The position numbers were made by a program, and so were the translations under genes. The notes under the pieces are model-generated. The model was not told the DNA's origin. It worked only from the letters and a program-made list of their open reading frames with translations, and ran no database searches. A stretch of DNA of 64,000 bases, taken from assembly GCA_903884005.1 (NCBI GenBank), contig CAISDA010000088.1:1-64000 (forward strand), in the 5' to 3' direction. Shown here one piece after another: positions 9,019 to 18,082 of the stretch (the stretch's first letter is position 1; every line of letters starts with the position of its first letter). The DNA is from an uncultured Ignavibacteriota bacterium. GTDB lineage: Bacteria > Bacteroidota > Ignavibacteria > UBA10030 > UBA8401.

Positions 9019-11361
9019 TTAAAAATTAAAATTGTATGAGACCGACGGTATGAACGGGAATATTGTCGTTTGGACGGCTTCTGTTTTCGTCGGATCATCT
9101 TTATTGCGCCGGAAACTGATCGAATAGGGATTCCACCGATCGTAGGCGTTATATATGGAGACGGTGATATTCGATTTTTCACTGAAGCTGTAGGTGGCAG
9201 AAAGATCCAGCCGATGATAGGCCGGCATGCGATACCCGTTTCGTTCCGTGTAGTAGGGAACCAATCGCCCGTCCACAAAATAATTGCCGCTGGGGAATGT
9301 GACCGCATTCCCTGTATAATAGACCCACGTCGCGGAATACTTCCATCGGCTGTCCGGGTCATAGATGACGACGACGGAAATATCGTGCGTGCGATCCTGC
9401 CGCGCCGGAAACGCGGCTCCGTTATTGATCTTCTCGAATTGCTCCATGCTCCGGGACCATGTATAGCTCAGCCACCCGCTGAATTGTCCGAATTGTTTTT
9501 TCACAAGAAATTCCGCCCCATAGCTCCATCCTCGTCCGTAGGATAACAGGGACTCTACATTCGGATTGAGCTGAAGGTCCGCCCCGTTCTTGTAATCGAT
9601 GATGTTTTGCATCCCTTTATAATAGACCTCAACGGAGGTTTGATATTCGTTCTCTTCATAATTCCGAAAATATCCCACTGCAACCTGGTCGGCCAATTGC
9701 GGCTTCACATTTGTGCTGCTCGGCACCCACAGATCGCTAGGATTCGTTGTTGTGGAGTTGGAGAGCAAATGCAGGTACTGGCTGTTCCGTGTAAAGGAGG
9801 CTTTGAGGGAACTTGCGTTGTCGACGGAGATGTTTGTCGAAATGCGAGGCTCAAGGGTTGAAAATGTGATGATGTTTTTCCCGGACGCATAGACGGCCGA
9901 ATCGATCACATCGCCGCTCGCGTCATACGTGTAAGCCGTACCCGGTCCCAATTGAGTGAATGACGACGCTCTCAGGCCGTAATTGATTTTAATACCCGGC
10001 AGAATAGTCGCTTCGTGCGACAGGTAGGCGGCATTTTCGAGAGCGTATTTGTGCGGCACCGATTGCGCATTGCTCGGACTCGACGAGCTGGCGGTCAGCG
10101 TGCCGGGAATGAATGTGTGGTAAATGGCATTGATGCCAAACGACAGCGTGTTGTCGGAATCTAAAAAATACTGAAAATCCATTTTCCCATTCACATCCTG
10201 TATCCCCGAGTTGATGGTATACTGGCTGGTTCCCGTTCCCAACGTATTGGTGTATTCGTAATTGCTGTAGATGAGCGAAACGTTGCCGAAAAATTTATCG
10301 CCGTAGATGTGATTCCATCGCGCCGTGGCGGTTGCATTGCCCCAATTGAACCCGAACAGATTCGGATAATTGAAATTATCCCTGCCGAAATATCCCGACA
10401 GAAACACCCTGTCTTTGTCTCCCAGCGCGTAATTGGCTTTCACATTCAGATCGTAAAAATAGAGGCTCGTCTTGTTGATCGCCGTATCGCTCGAGAGTCT
10501 CAGAAAAATATCCGCATACGTTCTCCGCGCAGAGACGATGAAAGACCCCTCGTCCTTCACGATAGGCCCCTGCACGGTCAGCCGTGAGGTCAAAAGGCCG
10601 ATGCCGCCTTTGACGTCATATTCTTTCATGTTCCCGTCATCGGTTTTGACATCAAGGACCGATGAGAGCCTCCCGCCATACTCCGCGGGAATTCCCCCGG
10701 TGATGACTGTGACGTCTTTGATCGCGTCGGAATTGAACACCGAGAGAAAGCCGAGGGCGTGCGATGAATTATAGACGGGCGCTTCATCCAGCACGATCAG
10801 ATTCTGGTCGGTCCGTCCGCCGCGCGCAAAGAACCCGGTGCTCCCTTCGCCTGCCGATTTTATGCCCGGCAGCAGCTGGATCGTTTTGAGAATATCTTTC
10901 TCGCCCAGCAGCACGGGGATCGACTGCAGATCGCGGATCTGCAGCTTGTTCGCGCTCATGTCCATGGAGGTGACGTTCTGGTTCGTTCTTTCGCCGGTGA
11001 TGACCACCTCGCGGACTTTTATCGGCTCCGGGGCGAGATCGATATTTCTCGTTTGATTCCGATTTGCGACAAGCGTGTCCACTCTCGTCGTATAGCCGAC
11101 AAATTGCATCTGTACGACATACGTTCCTTCGGGAAGCGTGAGCGAGTAAAAACCGTACGCGTTCGTCGTGGCGCCTAGTATTTTTGCGCCGCGCGTTGAA
11201 ACAGTTGCGCCGATCAAGACTTCGCCGTTCTCTTTGCTTTTAATGATCCCGCTGAGTGTATACGAATTGACCGCGGCAGACACGCACTGTGTGCCGGCCA
11301 TGGTGAAAAGGAAGATGAAGAAAAAAAAACTACCGCAAATATTTTTCATAGAAAGGTTCAT
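9019..11361 (-). CDS. TonB-dependent receptor with CarboxypepD-reg N-terminal domain
   Basis: This outer-membrane active transporter has a signal peptide after the hydrophobic N-terminus (SAAVNSY region), a carboxypeptidase-regulatory-like beta domain (about residues 34-115), and a plug domain (about 125-250). The plug carries ARGGRTDQNLIVLDEAPVYN and GGIPAEYGGRLSSV. A 22-strand type barrel follows and ends in a terminal Phe (SVSYNFNF). Length (about 780) is usual for FecA/BtuB-like receptors of Bacteroidota that pair with DUF4249 rather than SusD. Three near-by start codons exist (GTG 11370, ATG 11361, ATG 11349) with no clear ribosome-binding site to decide among them. A GGGCGAG repeat lies in the upstream gap. 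The substrate is unknown; no sugar-utilisation genes adjoin it. Confidence 0.92.
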   Translation of the reverse strand: MNLSMKNICGSFFFFIFLFTMAGTQCVSAAVNSYTLSGIIKSKENGEVLIGATVSTRGAKILGATTNAYGFYSLTLPEGTYVVQMQFVGYTTRVDTLVANRNQTRNIDLAPEPIKVREVVITGERTNQNVTSMDMSANKLQIRDLQSIPVLLGEKDILKTIQLLPGIKSAGEGSTGFFARGGRTDQNLIVLDEAPVYNSSHALGFLSVFNSDAIKDVTVITGGIPAEYGGRLSSVLDVKTDDGNMKEYDVKGGIGLLTSRLTVQGPIVKDEGSFIVSARRTYADIFLRLSSDTAINKTSLYFYDLNVKANYALGDKDRVFLSGYFGRDNFNYPNLFGFNWGNATATARWNHIYGDKFFGNVSLIYSNYEYTNTLGTGTSQYTINSGIQDVNGKMDFQYFLDSDNTLSFGINAIYHTFIPGTLTASSSSPSNAQSVPHKYALENAAYLSHEATILPGIKINYGLRASSFTQLGPGTAYTYDASGDVIDSAVYASGKNIITFSTLEPRISTNISVDNASSLKASFTRNSQYLHLLSNSTTTNPSDLWVPSSTNVKPQLADQVAVGYFRNYEENEYQTSVEVYYKGMQNIIDYKNGADLQLNPNVESLLSYGRGWSYGAEFLVKKQFGQFSGWLSYTWSRSMEQFEKINNGAAFPARQDRTHDISVVVIYDPDSRWKYSATWVYYTGNAVTFPSGNYFVDGRLVPYYTERNGYRMPAYHRLDLSATYSFSEKSNITVSIYNAYDRWNPYSISFRRNKDDPTKTEAVQTTIFPFIPSVSYNFNF

Positions 11362-11430
11362 TAGGAACACGGTCAGTGCGACTGCGGGACATTATCGTCA
11401 GCGAGAGTAACCCAGACGAAACAAAATCGA

Positions 11431-11492
11431 CGCATATGCAGGGCGAAATGTTATTTCGCGCGTGGGCGAGTTATCAGAACGCCCTACATGTG
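11431..11492. repeat. GGGCGAG palindromic repeat, copy 3
   Basis: Tandem arrangement of two hairpins: GGGCGAAATGTTATTTCGC, then GGGCGAGTTATCAGAACGCCC with a damaged arm, then TACA. It lies between the TonB receptor start and the Rieske gene end. Confidence 0.7.
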
Positions 11493-11510
11493 TCGATGAG
11501 TTACCATGCC

Positions 11511-11921
11511 TTACGAATATACACGGATTGAAGTTCCAGTGATCGTTATTTGATATTGTGTCAATGGTGCATTTGCCGGGCCGGCGAGCCTCGTCCCGTT
11601 TGTTGAAAAGCTGGATCCGTGCGCGGAACAATAAAATTGGCTGCCGGTGAATTTGACGTTCTGTCCCTGGTGCGTGCAAGCCGCACTGACGGCGACGAAA
11701 TTATTGGCTGAAATGCGGGCGACGATCACACCGGCATTGTAGATGTATCCCCCGTTCGCATTCAAGGCGGCATTCGCCGCCGCGGTCAAATCGAGCGTAA
11801 AGTCGACGTTCGACGGCGCGCTGACGGGATTCCCGGCAGGACTGCATCCGTTGAGGTATGTACTGGCGATGAGCGATGCCGCTCCGACTCCGAGCATTGC
11901 CAAGAATTCTTTTCTATCCAT
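11511..11921 (-). CDS. Rieske [2Fe-2S] lipoprotein
   Basis: A 136-residue electron-transfer protein. The cluster ligands are C82 and H84 in CTHQG and C98 and H101 in YCSAHGSSF, the C-x-H / C-x2-H pattern of Rieske domains, with a usual short cluster-binding loop. The N-terminus has a hydrophobic signal segment ending in a lipobox (YLNGC, C26), so it is probably anchored on the periplasmic side of a membrane; its MDRKEF opening lacks the twin arginine. It is the last gene of a three-gene unit with a YceI protein (gap 44 nt) and a His-rich membrane protein. This context suggests a small periplasmic redox chain rather than a bc1 complex, because no cytochrome b or c1 genes adjoin. AAGGCGGA precedes the ATG. 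Confidence 0.92.
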   Translation of the reverse strand: MDRKEFLAMLGVGAASLIASTYLNGCSPAGNPVSAPSNVDFTLDLTAAANAALNANGGYIYNAGVIVARISANNFVAVSAACTHQGQNVKFTGSQFYCSAHGSSFSTNGTRLAGPANAPLTQYQITITGTSIRVYS

Positions 11922-11965
11922 AGTTTCCGCCTTCGTGCAGTTGTGAGTAGTAGTGGTGATTTTTT

Positions 11966-12511
11966 TTACAGCGCGTATGCGGTCGTCAAGGAAAACCGCA
12001 GATCATCGTGAACGGGAACCAACAGCAGGGCCGGGCGTTCAATTTGAAAGGCGGTCAGGCTGATGGAGAATCCCGCATGGATCGTTACTTTATGAGCGGA
12101 CCATTGCGTCTGGGAATTCATCGTGATTTCGCGCGTCACACCGTGGAACGTCAGTTTTCCCGTGACCCAGACGCTGTCGTTGCGCGACGATACGGAAGTG
12201 CTGGTAAAACTCGCTTCCGGAAAACTGATCGCATCGATCACTTCCATTGCGTGAGAATCGCGGTTTGAATTACCGCTGTTGAATGTCATCACATCGACTG
12301 TAGCGGAAACGGCGTTGATCTTTTTCGCCGCCGCGTCCACACTGATAACGGACGACACATCCTTGCTTGTCGACTCGATCTCGTGCAGCGGATGCACAAG
12401 ATAATACGTCATCGACGTTTCGTCCTTCAGCGAAGGCACATTTTTATATTGAGCGAGCGTGCATGTGCAGAATCCAATGACCATCACAACTGCTGCGATT
12501 GTTTTTTTCAT
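11966..12511 (-). CDS. YceI family periplasmic protein
   Basis: The 181-residue product has a signal peptide (cleavage after TLAQ near residue 20) and a YceI lipocalin-like barrel. Recognisable YceI features are the early MTYYLVHPLHEIEST segment, the central SHAMEVIDAISFPEASFTST and VTGKLTFHGVTREITM. Family members bind isoprenoid-type ligands in a beta barrel, and in many bacteria they lie beside cytochrome b561 genes; the exact role is unresolved. Here it sits between a four-helix His-rich membrane protein (gap 20 nt) and a Rieske lipoprotein, in keeping with a quinone- or lipid-linked redox role (inference). GGAGAG lies 6-7 nt before the ATG. Confidence 0.9.
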   Translation of the reverse strand: MKKTIAAVVMVIGFCTCTLAQYKNVPSLKDETSMTYYLVHPLHEIESTSKDVSSVISVDAAAKKINAVSATVDVMTFNSGNSNRDSHAMEVIDAISFPEASFTSTSVSSRNDSVWVTGKLTFHGVTREITMNSQTQWSAHKVTIHAGFSISLTAFQIERPALLLVPVHDDLRFSLTTAYAL

Positions 12512-12531
12512 TGCGTCTCTCCGATAGGTAC

Positions 12532-13332
12532 TTAGAATGTAACGACGATCATTGATGCGGCGAATGTCGCCGTTGTAACGTAGCCCGAGATCTGGTGGAA
12601 TCGGGCTATCTGATCATAATTCTGGCTGTGCCTCAGCATTCCCCCGATGATCGGCGTCAGGATCATTCCGGCGACATGAACCCAGGCCAGCGTTTTATGC
12701 AGCGTGGTCGTGCTGTTTTCATCGCGGCGGATGAGGGGCGGCGGCGACAAGACGGACAACAGTCCCGTTGCCGTATAGCTGACGATTGTGGCCGAAATAA
12801 ATGCCTTATGCGTCGGAAGCAGATCACGATGTCCGTTCAAGACTTGCTGGCCATAATAGGCGGTTGCCATCATCAACCCGAGGCTCACAAAGCCGCCGAT
12901 CTGATGCGTCGTGAGCATCGTACGCCGCAATGAGAGTTCAAATTTTCGTTCTTCGGGCGTCAGGGCCGGAACGATTCCGATGCCCCGCATAATACCATTA
13001 TCGCCCCACATCAGCCGTTCGCCAAAACTTATATTCTTTGGCAGCAATCGGGCGTGGGCGGCGGCGGCACGCGCGGCGGAATCCTCCTGGAACACCACAG
13101 ATTGCACAGGAGCACCGACGGTCGAGTCTGTTTCGCCGTCAAATGTCTGAGCCAATATTTGACTATCAAACGGTTGCGTCTGCATGTGTATGTCGGACGC
13201 CTGAGTATGAAGTTGCCCGTCGGAAAATTGCGACTGCATCCGAGTGTCGGATGTTTGAGCATGCACGCGGCCGGCTTCGGTCATTACAACGAGGAATACA
13301 AAACCGGTCAATATTTTTAGATAGTTGTTCAT
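12532..13332 (-). CDS. Four-helix His-rich membrane protein, b561-like
   Basis: Family not firmly recognised. A signal-like hydrophobic start (1-25, ending VHAQ) leads into a repetitive Gln/Asp/Ser-rich linker with a roughly 9-residue period (about 28-70). Then come four predicted membrane helices at about 140-160, 176-196, 214-232 and 246-264. Histidines fall in or at the ends of the helices (H143, H175, H212, H219, H246), as expected for a b-type haem protein of the cytochrome b561/DUF4405 kind. The ATG has AAGGAG 6 nt upstream, the strongest ribosome-binding site of this operon, and the gene is first of three (with YceI and Rieske). Haem binding is inferred from histidine placement and context, not shown. 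Confidence 0.6.
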   Translation of the reverse strand: MNNYLKILTGFVFLVVMTEAGRVHAQTSDTRMQSQFSDGQLHTQASDIHMQTQPFDSQILAQTFDGETDSTVGAPVQSVVFQEDSAARAAAAHARLLPKNISFGERLMWGDNGIMRGIGIVPALTPEERKFELSLRRTMLTTHQIGGFVSLGLMMATAYYGQQVLNGHRDLLPTHKAFISATIVSYTATGLLSVLSPPPLIRRDENSTTTLHKTLAWVHVAGMILTPIIGGMLRHSQNYDQIARFHQISGYVTTATFAASMIVVTF

Positions 13333-13867
13333 GCAGGCTCCTTATGTTGTTCGGCTGATGAATACGGTCGAGTCGCGGCAATGGCCTACAGTCCATTAGA
13401 CGATCGTGACCGTGAGATTGTGATGCGTAATAAGTGTGTAATGGAACGATGCCGCAGTGAAATAAAACGGTATGGAAAATGATTGCAGTGCATTGGCTGG
13501 CCGGCTGTTCGAGACGCGACAGTCGTCTACAACCGCGGATGGTGAGGATTCGGGAGAACGGCGCGGGTCTGATAGTGCTCTTGCGCGCGCGAGCAGGCCG
13601 GTACGATTCATCATGTTCATCCAAAGAATATGTATAATATTTGATAGAATACTGGTATTTTGAGTAGTATCAAATTTTATATGGGTCGTATTCCTTGGCA
13701 GTAATAAAAATAATGAGTACACTACCCTTTGATCGACAAAGAGTGGTCACGCTGTTGACAGGTACAAGATACTCTTTCCAGATGAAAATAACATGAAATT
13801 GCATGTTTCGAGGATGATAATTTTCAACGCTTCTATCCATGATGTATAAGTGAATGATCGTTCCTCC
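13333..13867. promoter_or_regulatory. AT-rich divergent intergenic region
   Basis: No gene is supported. The left part (13333-13600) is the leader of the leftward His-rich protein operon. The right part (13615-13850) is strongly AT-rich against a GC-rich background and precedes the rightward two-component operon. Candidate promoter-like AT tracts occur around 13630-13690. A leftward open frame at 13396-13722 has no homology, signal or ribosome-binding site and was not annotated. Confidence 0.4.
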
Positions 13868-14545
13868 ATGAGAATCCTCATAATAGAAGACGACAAAAAA
13901 ATTGCAGCGGCGATCGCAAAGAATTTGCGCGCCGAAAGCTACGCAGTCGATCTTGCGACGAACGGCGTTCAGGGTGAGGAATTGGCGAATGTCAATGAGT
14001 ATGACATCATTCTGCTCGATCTCTTGCTTCCCAAACAGGACGGATGGACGACATGCACGCATTTGCGCCGCGACGGCATCCTGACCCCGATCCTTATGTT
14101 AACCGCATTCGACGACGTCGCCGATAAGATAAAAGGCCTGGACGCCGGAGCAGACGATTACCTGTCGAAACCATTTCACATCGGCGAACTGTTTGCGCGC
14201 ATCCGGTCGTTGACACGGCGGACCACGGAGGTGCGGACAACGCGCATAGAGCACGCCGGATTGAGCCTCGACTTGAACACGCATCGCGCGTCGCGCGACG
14301 GAAAAAGCATCAAATTATCGACGAAGGAATTCGCCCTGCTGGAATTATTCATGATGCATCCGGAAGTCATCATTTCGCGGGAGATGATCTCCGAGCACCT
14401 GTGGGATATGAACTTCGAACCGCGCAGCAACGTCATAGAGTCGTTCGTCAAGTTTCTTCGCCAAAAAATCGACCGTGGATTTTCGAGATCCCTCATTCAC
14501 ACCGTCCGCGGTGCCGGCTATATATTTTCCATCAAAGAACCATAA
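13868..14545 (+). CDS. OmpR/PhoB-family response regulator
   Basis: A transcription factor of 225 residues. The receiver domain (1-120) shows the acidic pair EDD at its start, phospho-acceptor D51 in LLDLLLP, a conserved Thr in MLTAFD and Lys in LSKPF. The C-terminal winged helix (about 130-222) includes the KLSTKEFALLELFM recognition-helix region and ends with the usual HTVRGAGYIF. The internal ATG 13868 was preferred to ATG 13850 because it puts the first beta strand at the N-terminus and D at position 51. The kinase gene begins 2 nt after its stop, so the two form a translationally coupled pair. Confidence 0.93.
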   Translation: MRILIIEDDKKIAAAIAKNLRAESYAVDLATNGVQGEELANVNEYDIILLDLLLPKQDGWTTCTHLRRDGILTPILMLTAFDDVADKIKGLDAGADDYLSKPFHIGELFARIRSLTRRTTEVRTTRIEHAGLSLDLNTHRASRDGKSIKLSTKEFALLELFMMHPEVIISREMISEHLWDMNFEPRSNVIESFVKFLRQKIDRGFSRSLIHTVRGAGYIFSIKEP

Positions 14546-14547
14546 CG

Positions 14548-15939
14548 ATGTTCTCCATCAAAACCCGATTGATCATTTCCTATTCGCTGATGTTCGAAAT
14601 CGTGCTCATTGCATACTCGATATTCATTCATCATACGGTAAGGGACGCTGCGATCACAACATTGGACACGCGTTTGGTGAGCACCGCCGGCCGATTCGAA
14701 GATGAGCTGGAGGAAATATTTCACGATAAACAGACGATCGACTTCACCGATATTCTGCATGCAAAAAAACAAACTCCCGCGCAATTCTCGGTGCGCCTGT
14801 GGGATATGACCGGCTCGTTGCTCTACGCCGATACAATGCTCGCGTTGGTGCCGGCGGCGTTCGTGGCAGACGCACTGCGGGGAACAACACGGTTCGATAT
14901 GATTCAGATACAGTCTCAAGAGTATCGAACGGCATTCCTTCCGATATCAATTCGCAACGTCCCCTATTGCATCGCTCAATTCACCGTTCCGATGACCGAG
15001 ATTGAAGAAAGCATGAGCCATCTCCAAACGATTTTTTATATCTCGTTCCCATTGGCGTTTGTATTGTCCGCTCTTGTCGGATATATTATAGTCTATGCCG
15101 GGTTCCGCCCCATGACCCGCATGATAGAAAGCGCTAAAAATATTTCGGAGAAGAATCTTGAAGAACGGCTGCCGACCCCCGGAAAGAACGACGAAGTGAA
15201 AACACTGGGCATGACATTTAACAGGATGATCGAGCGGATCGAATCGGCGTTTCAAAGCCAGCGCCAATTTATCGCCGATGCATCGCATGAGATCCGCTCG
15301 CCTCTGACCATTATCAGCGCCGAGTTGGAATTTGCGCAACGGTCACTCGCCGATGGCGATGTAAAAAACAGCATCCGGATATCTTTGGACGAGGTCGGCC
15401 ATCTCAAGCACTTGACGGACGATCTTCTTCTGCTTGCAAAGCTCGATTCGCAGCAGCTGACGCTCAATCGGCGGTATTTTCGGTTCGACGAACTTGCCGC
15501 CGATTGCATACGGAAGGTGAAACAGGTCGCAGCAGCGAAGGGAACGACGATCCAGCTGCAGGTAGAACCGGGAATTGAATGGTATGGCGATGCGGAAAAA
15601 ATAAGCAGCGTTATCATCATTCTTCTGGACAATGCGATAAAATATTCATATGAAAAGTCCGCTATCTGTGTTGATCTCTTCCTCCGCGACGCGAAGGAAA
15701 TACACCTTCATGTCACGAATAGCGGCATCGGTATTTTACCCGCAGAACTCCCGCTCGTCTTCGGGCGTTTTTTCCGCTCAAGCGCGACACGGAACGAGTC
15801 GAGCGGCAACGGACTCGGATTAGCGATCGCCCGAAGAATTATTGAGCTGCATTCGGGAACGATCGCCGTGTCCAGCATCCCGCAGGACAAGACAGTCTTT
15901 CGTGTTCAATTGCCTGCGATTCAACCGGCACTATCGTGA
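14548..15939 (+). CDS. Membrane sensor histidine kinase, partner of the OmpR-type regulator
   Basis: The 463-residue inner-membrane kinase has an N-terminal membrane helix (about 8-30), a periplasmic sensor region (about 31-165), a second helix (about 166-188), a HAMP linker (to about 240), a HisKA domain with H247 in DASHEIRSPLT, and a HATPase domain (about 345-460) with N, G1 and G2 boxes (GNGLGLAIARRI). The architecture is of the EnvZ/CusS/PhoR class. The start is the ATG two bases after the regulator stop; the frame is open further upstream within the regulator gene, but that extension reads through an unrelated frame. The signal is unknown. The region upstream of the pair is AT-rich. Confidence 0.93.
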   Translation: MFSIKTRLIISYSLMFEIVLIAYSIFIHHTVRDAAITTLDTRLVSTAGRFEDELEEIFHDKQTIDFTDILHAKKQTPAQFSVRLWDMTGSLLYADTMLALVPAAFVADALRGTTRFDMIQIQSQEYRTAFLPISIRNVPYCIAQFTVPMTEIEESMSHLQTIFYISFPLAFVLSALVGYIIVYAGFRPMTRMIESAKNISEKNLEERLPTPGKNDEVKTLGMTFNRMIERIESAFQSQRQFIADASHEIRSPLTIISAELEFAQRSLADGDVKNSIRISLDEVGHLKHLTDDLLLLAKLDSQQLTLNRRYFRFDELAADCIRKVKQVAAAKGTTIQLQVEPGIEWYGDAEKISSVIIILLDNAIKYSYEKSAICVDLFLRDAKEIHLHVTNSGIGILPAELPLVFGRFFRSSATRNESSGNGLGLAIARRIIELHSGTIAVSSIPQDKTVFRVQLPAIQPALS

Positions 15940-15960
15940 ATCTCCTCGCATTCGGCCGCC

Positions 15961-16626
15961 CTACTTGGCACGCAGCCGAACACGCATGACCCTGTCGAGT
16001 CCGGGAAATTTCGCATCGAGCCAGCGGATGCCGCGGATGCTGATCGAGTCTTGCAATTCGGACGGCGCGTTGCCATAGCGTCCCTCGAGACTGTCCAGAA
16101 CGTTCATTCCCTCGACCACCTCGGCGACCGGCGGATATCCGATGACGCCTTGCGCATTCACCGTGTCGTACCGAGGCGAATTATTTCTCAGGTTGATGAA
16201 GATCTGCGACGACCGGGTCTGCGCGCCTGCGCGGGCAAACGACACGCGGCCGCGCACATTGCCCGTGAGCACTGGTTCGTCCGGAATGCTCCTGGCTTCC
16301 CATCCTGCATCCACGGCGGAATCGCCCGTGAGCCCGAACTGCACGAGCTTCCCCGGCAGCATACGGAACATGGGGACACCGTTATACACGCCTGCGCCGG
16401 CCAATTCGAACAGCCGGTCGGCCCCGTATGGCGACCATGCCCGGTGCGCCTTCAGCACGAATATTCCTTTCGTCGTTTCAAACTCCACGAAAAAACTGTC
16501 GGGTGCTGCTGCCATGCCGGCAGCAGAGATGCGCGGAGCCCGTTCGGGAACGCGCGTGCATGCGGAAGGAAGACAACTCAATACAACGGCACAACAGCAG
16601 ACGATCGAAAGTGTGGTATGCGACAT
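15961..16626 (-). CDS. Cyclophilin-type peptidyl-prolyl isomerase lipoprotein
   Basis: A 221-residue periplasmic foldase. A hydrophobic signal ends in a lipobox-like LPSAC near residue 23. The cyclophilin domain (about 45-205) includes an FETTKGIFVLKAH first strand, the PYGADRLFELAGAGVYNGVPMFRMLPG helix-strand, and the active-site-like strand SSQIFINLRNN. Some catalytic residues typical of human CypA (the R in FHR, the W of the binding pocket) seem to be replaced, for example FRMLPG in place of FHRVI, as is usual in bacterial short cyclophilins. It is convergent with the kinase gene and divergent from the PAS kinase; no operon partner is seen. Confidence 0.88.
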   Translation of the reverse strand: MSHTTLSIVCCCAVVLSCLPSACTRVPERAPRISAAGMAAAPDSFFVEFETTKGIFVLKAHRAWSPYGADRLFELAGAGVYNGVPMFRMLPGKLVQFGLTGDSAVDAGWEARSIPDEPVLTGNVRGRVSFARAGAQTRSSQIFINLRNNSPRYDTVNAQGVIGYPPVAEVVEGMNVLDSLEGRYGNAPSELQDSISIRGIRWLDAKFPGLDRVMRVRLRAK

Positions 16627-16881
16627 GGGGATCCGTTTCTTCCGAAGAATGAGTAAAATCTATTATACAGTATTCCGCCGATACATGCCACACATCGCGG
16701 CAGTCTGTACCGCGACGCACGCCCGAAGCGTCTGCGGCCCTATTCACCGGTTGACGGAGCCGGCGGCAGTACAACCGGGCACTGCCGTGGTTCGTCTTCA
16801 GGAAGTCGTGAAAGATTCTTATATTAGTATAGATACATCGGAGATCAAGCCGAAAATCGTATTTCGCAAGGATGCGCAACT

Positions 16882-18066
16882 ATGGAAATAGAAAACAGAT
16901 ACGGCAAGCTCATCAATTATTTGACGGACTACATCTATACCGTCACAATACAGGACGGAGAGGTTGTCGATACATTCCACGGCCTGGGCTGCGTGTCGGT
17001 GACGGGGTATACATCGGATGATTACAAAATAAATCCGGAGCTCTGGTACAACATGGTGCCTCAAAAAGACCGGGCACAGGTATTGGAGAAGGCCCGGCTG
17101 GCGCTAGCGGGAGAAGAGACGCTTCCGCTGGAGCACCGAATCATTCATCGCGACGGCACAACACGATGGATCCGCAACAAGATTATCGTCACAAAAGATG
17201 CGGACGGCATACCAATCGCATACGACGGATTGATCAACGATATTACGGCGCTGAAAAAAGCGCAGGCCGCAGAGGCGATCAAAAACCGTCAGCTCATACA
17301 GGCCGATAAAATGGCCTCGCTCGGGATCCTGGTCTCGGGCATCGCGCACGAGATCAATAACCCGAACAATTTCATCCTCCTGAACATACAGCTGTTCTCA
17401 AAGATCTGGAAAGACGTCGCGCCGATACTCGATTTGTATCATGCGGAGAACGGCGATTTCAGCATTGCGGGCATATCGTACGCCGCATCGAAGGAAAAGA
17501 TCGCCCAGTCGCTCGAGGGCATACTGATCGGATCGGAGCGCATACAAAACATCACGAAGCGCCTGACCGACTATGCAAAGACGGACAGCGGCATCTTGAA
17601 CGAATCCGTCGATATCAACAAGGTTGTCAGCATGGCCATCGTCATCACCAACACGCTGATCAAGAAATCGACGACGAAATTTTCAGTCGACTACGGCAAG
17701 GATCTCCCCAGGATCCGGGGGAACGCACAACAGTTGGAGCAGGTGGTCATCACGCTCATCAATAACGCCTGCCAGGCGCTTGTGCGGACAACCGAAGAGA
17801 TCCATATTGTGACATACTTCGACCGGCTGCGCGGAAAAGTGCGCATCAAGGTCAGGGACGAGGGCATCGGGATCAAGGAAGAAGATCTGAAATACATCAT
17901 GGACCCGTTCTTCACGACGAAACGGGACATGGGCGGAACCGGACTGGGGCTGTCCGTGTCGTACAACATCGTTAAAAATCACGGGGGCAGCCTCATCCTG
18001 AAGAGCGAACCGAACAAGGGAACCACGGCGCGACTCTCGCTGCCGATGGAGACGGAAACAGAATGA
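16882..18066 (+). CDS. Cytoplasmic PAS-domain histidine kinase
   Basis: The 394-residue kinase has no membrane helix. A PAS fold covers about residues 5-130; its closing motif (AYDGLINDITALKKAQAA) leads to a HisKA-type helix with H156 in SGIAHEINNPNNFI. The HATPase domain spans about 270-390 and carries GGTGLGLSVSYNI. Its SGIAHEINNP sequence is of the NtrB/AtoS class, whose members commonly phosphorylate sigma-54 activators. The activator gene follows 16 nt downstream, supporting a cognate pair. AAGGA lies 9 nt before the ATG. The long leader from 16627 is shared with the divergent cyclophilin gene and has an AT-rich tract (CTTATATTAGTATAG, near 16816) that may be its promoter. Confidence 0.92.
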   Translation: MEIENRYGKLINYLTDYIYTVTIQDGEVVDTFHGLGCVSVTGYTSDDYKINPELWYNMVPQKDRAQVLEKARLALAGEETLPLEHRIIHRDGTTRWIRNKIIVTKDADGIPIAYDGLINDITALKKAQAAEAIKNRQLIQADKMASLGILVSGIAHEINNPNNFILLNIQLFSKIWKDVAPILDLYHAENGDFSIAGISYAASKEKIAQSLEGILIGSERIQNITKRLTDYAKTDSGILNESVDINKVVSMAIVITNTLIKKSTTKFSVDYGKDLPRIRGNAQQLEQVVITLINNACQALVRTTEEIHIVTYFDRLRGKVRIKVRDEGIGIKEEDLKYIMDPFFTTKRDMGGTGLGLSVSYNIVKNHGGSLILKSEPNKGTTARLSLPMETETE

Positions 18067-18082
18067 CAAGAAGGTTGGCACT

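Noticed and set aside
9012-9362. Upstream open extension of the DUF4249 frame
   Set aside because: It overlaps the receptor gene in another frame, and the lipoprotein signal starts at ATG 9011.
13396-13722. 108-codon minus-strand frame in the AT-rich gap
   Set aside because: No ribosome-binding site, signal or family resemblance; composition changes along its length.
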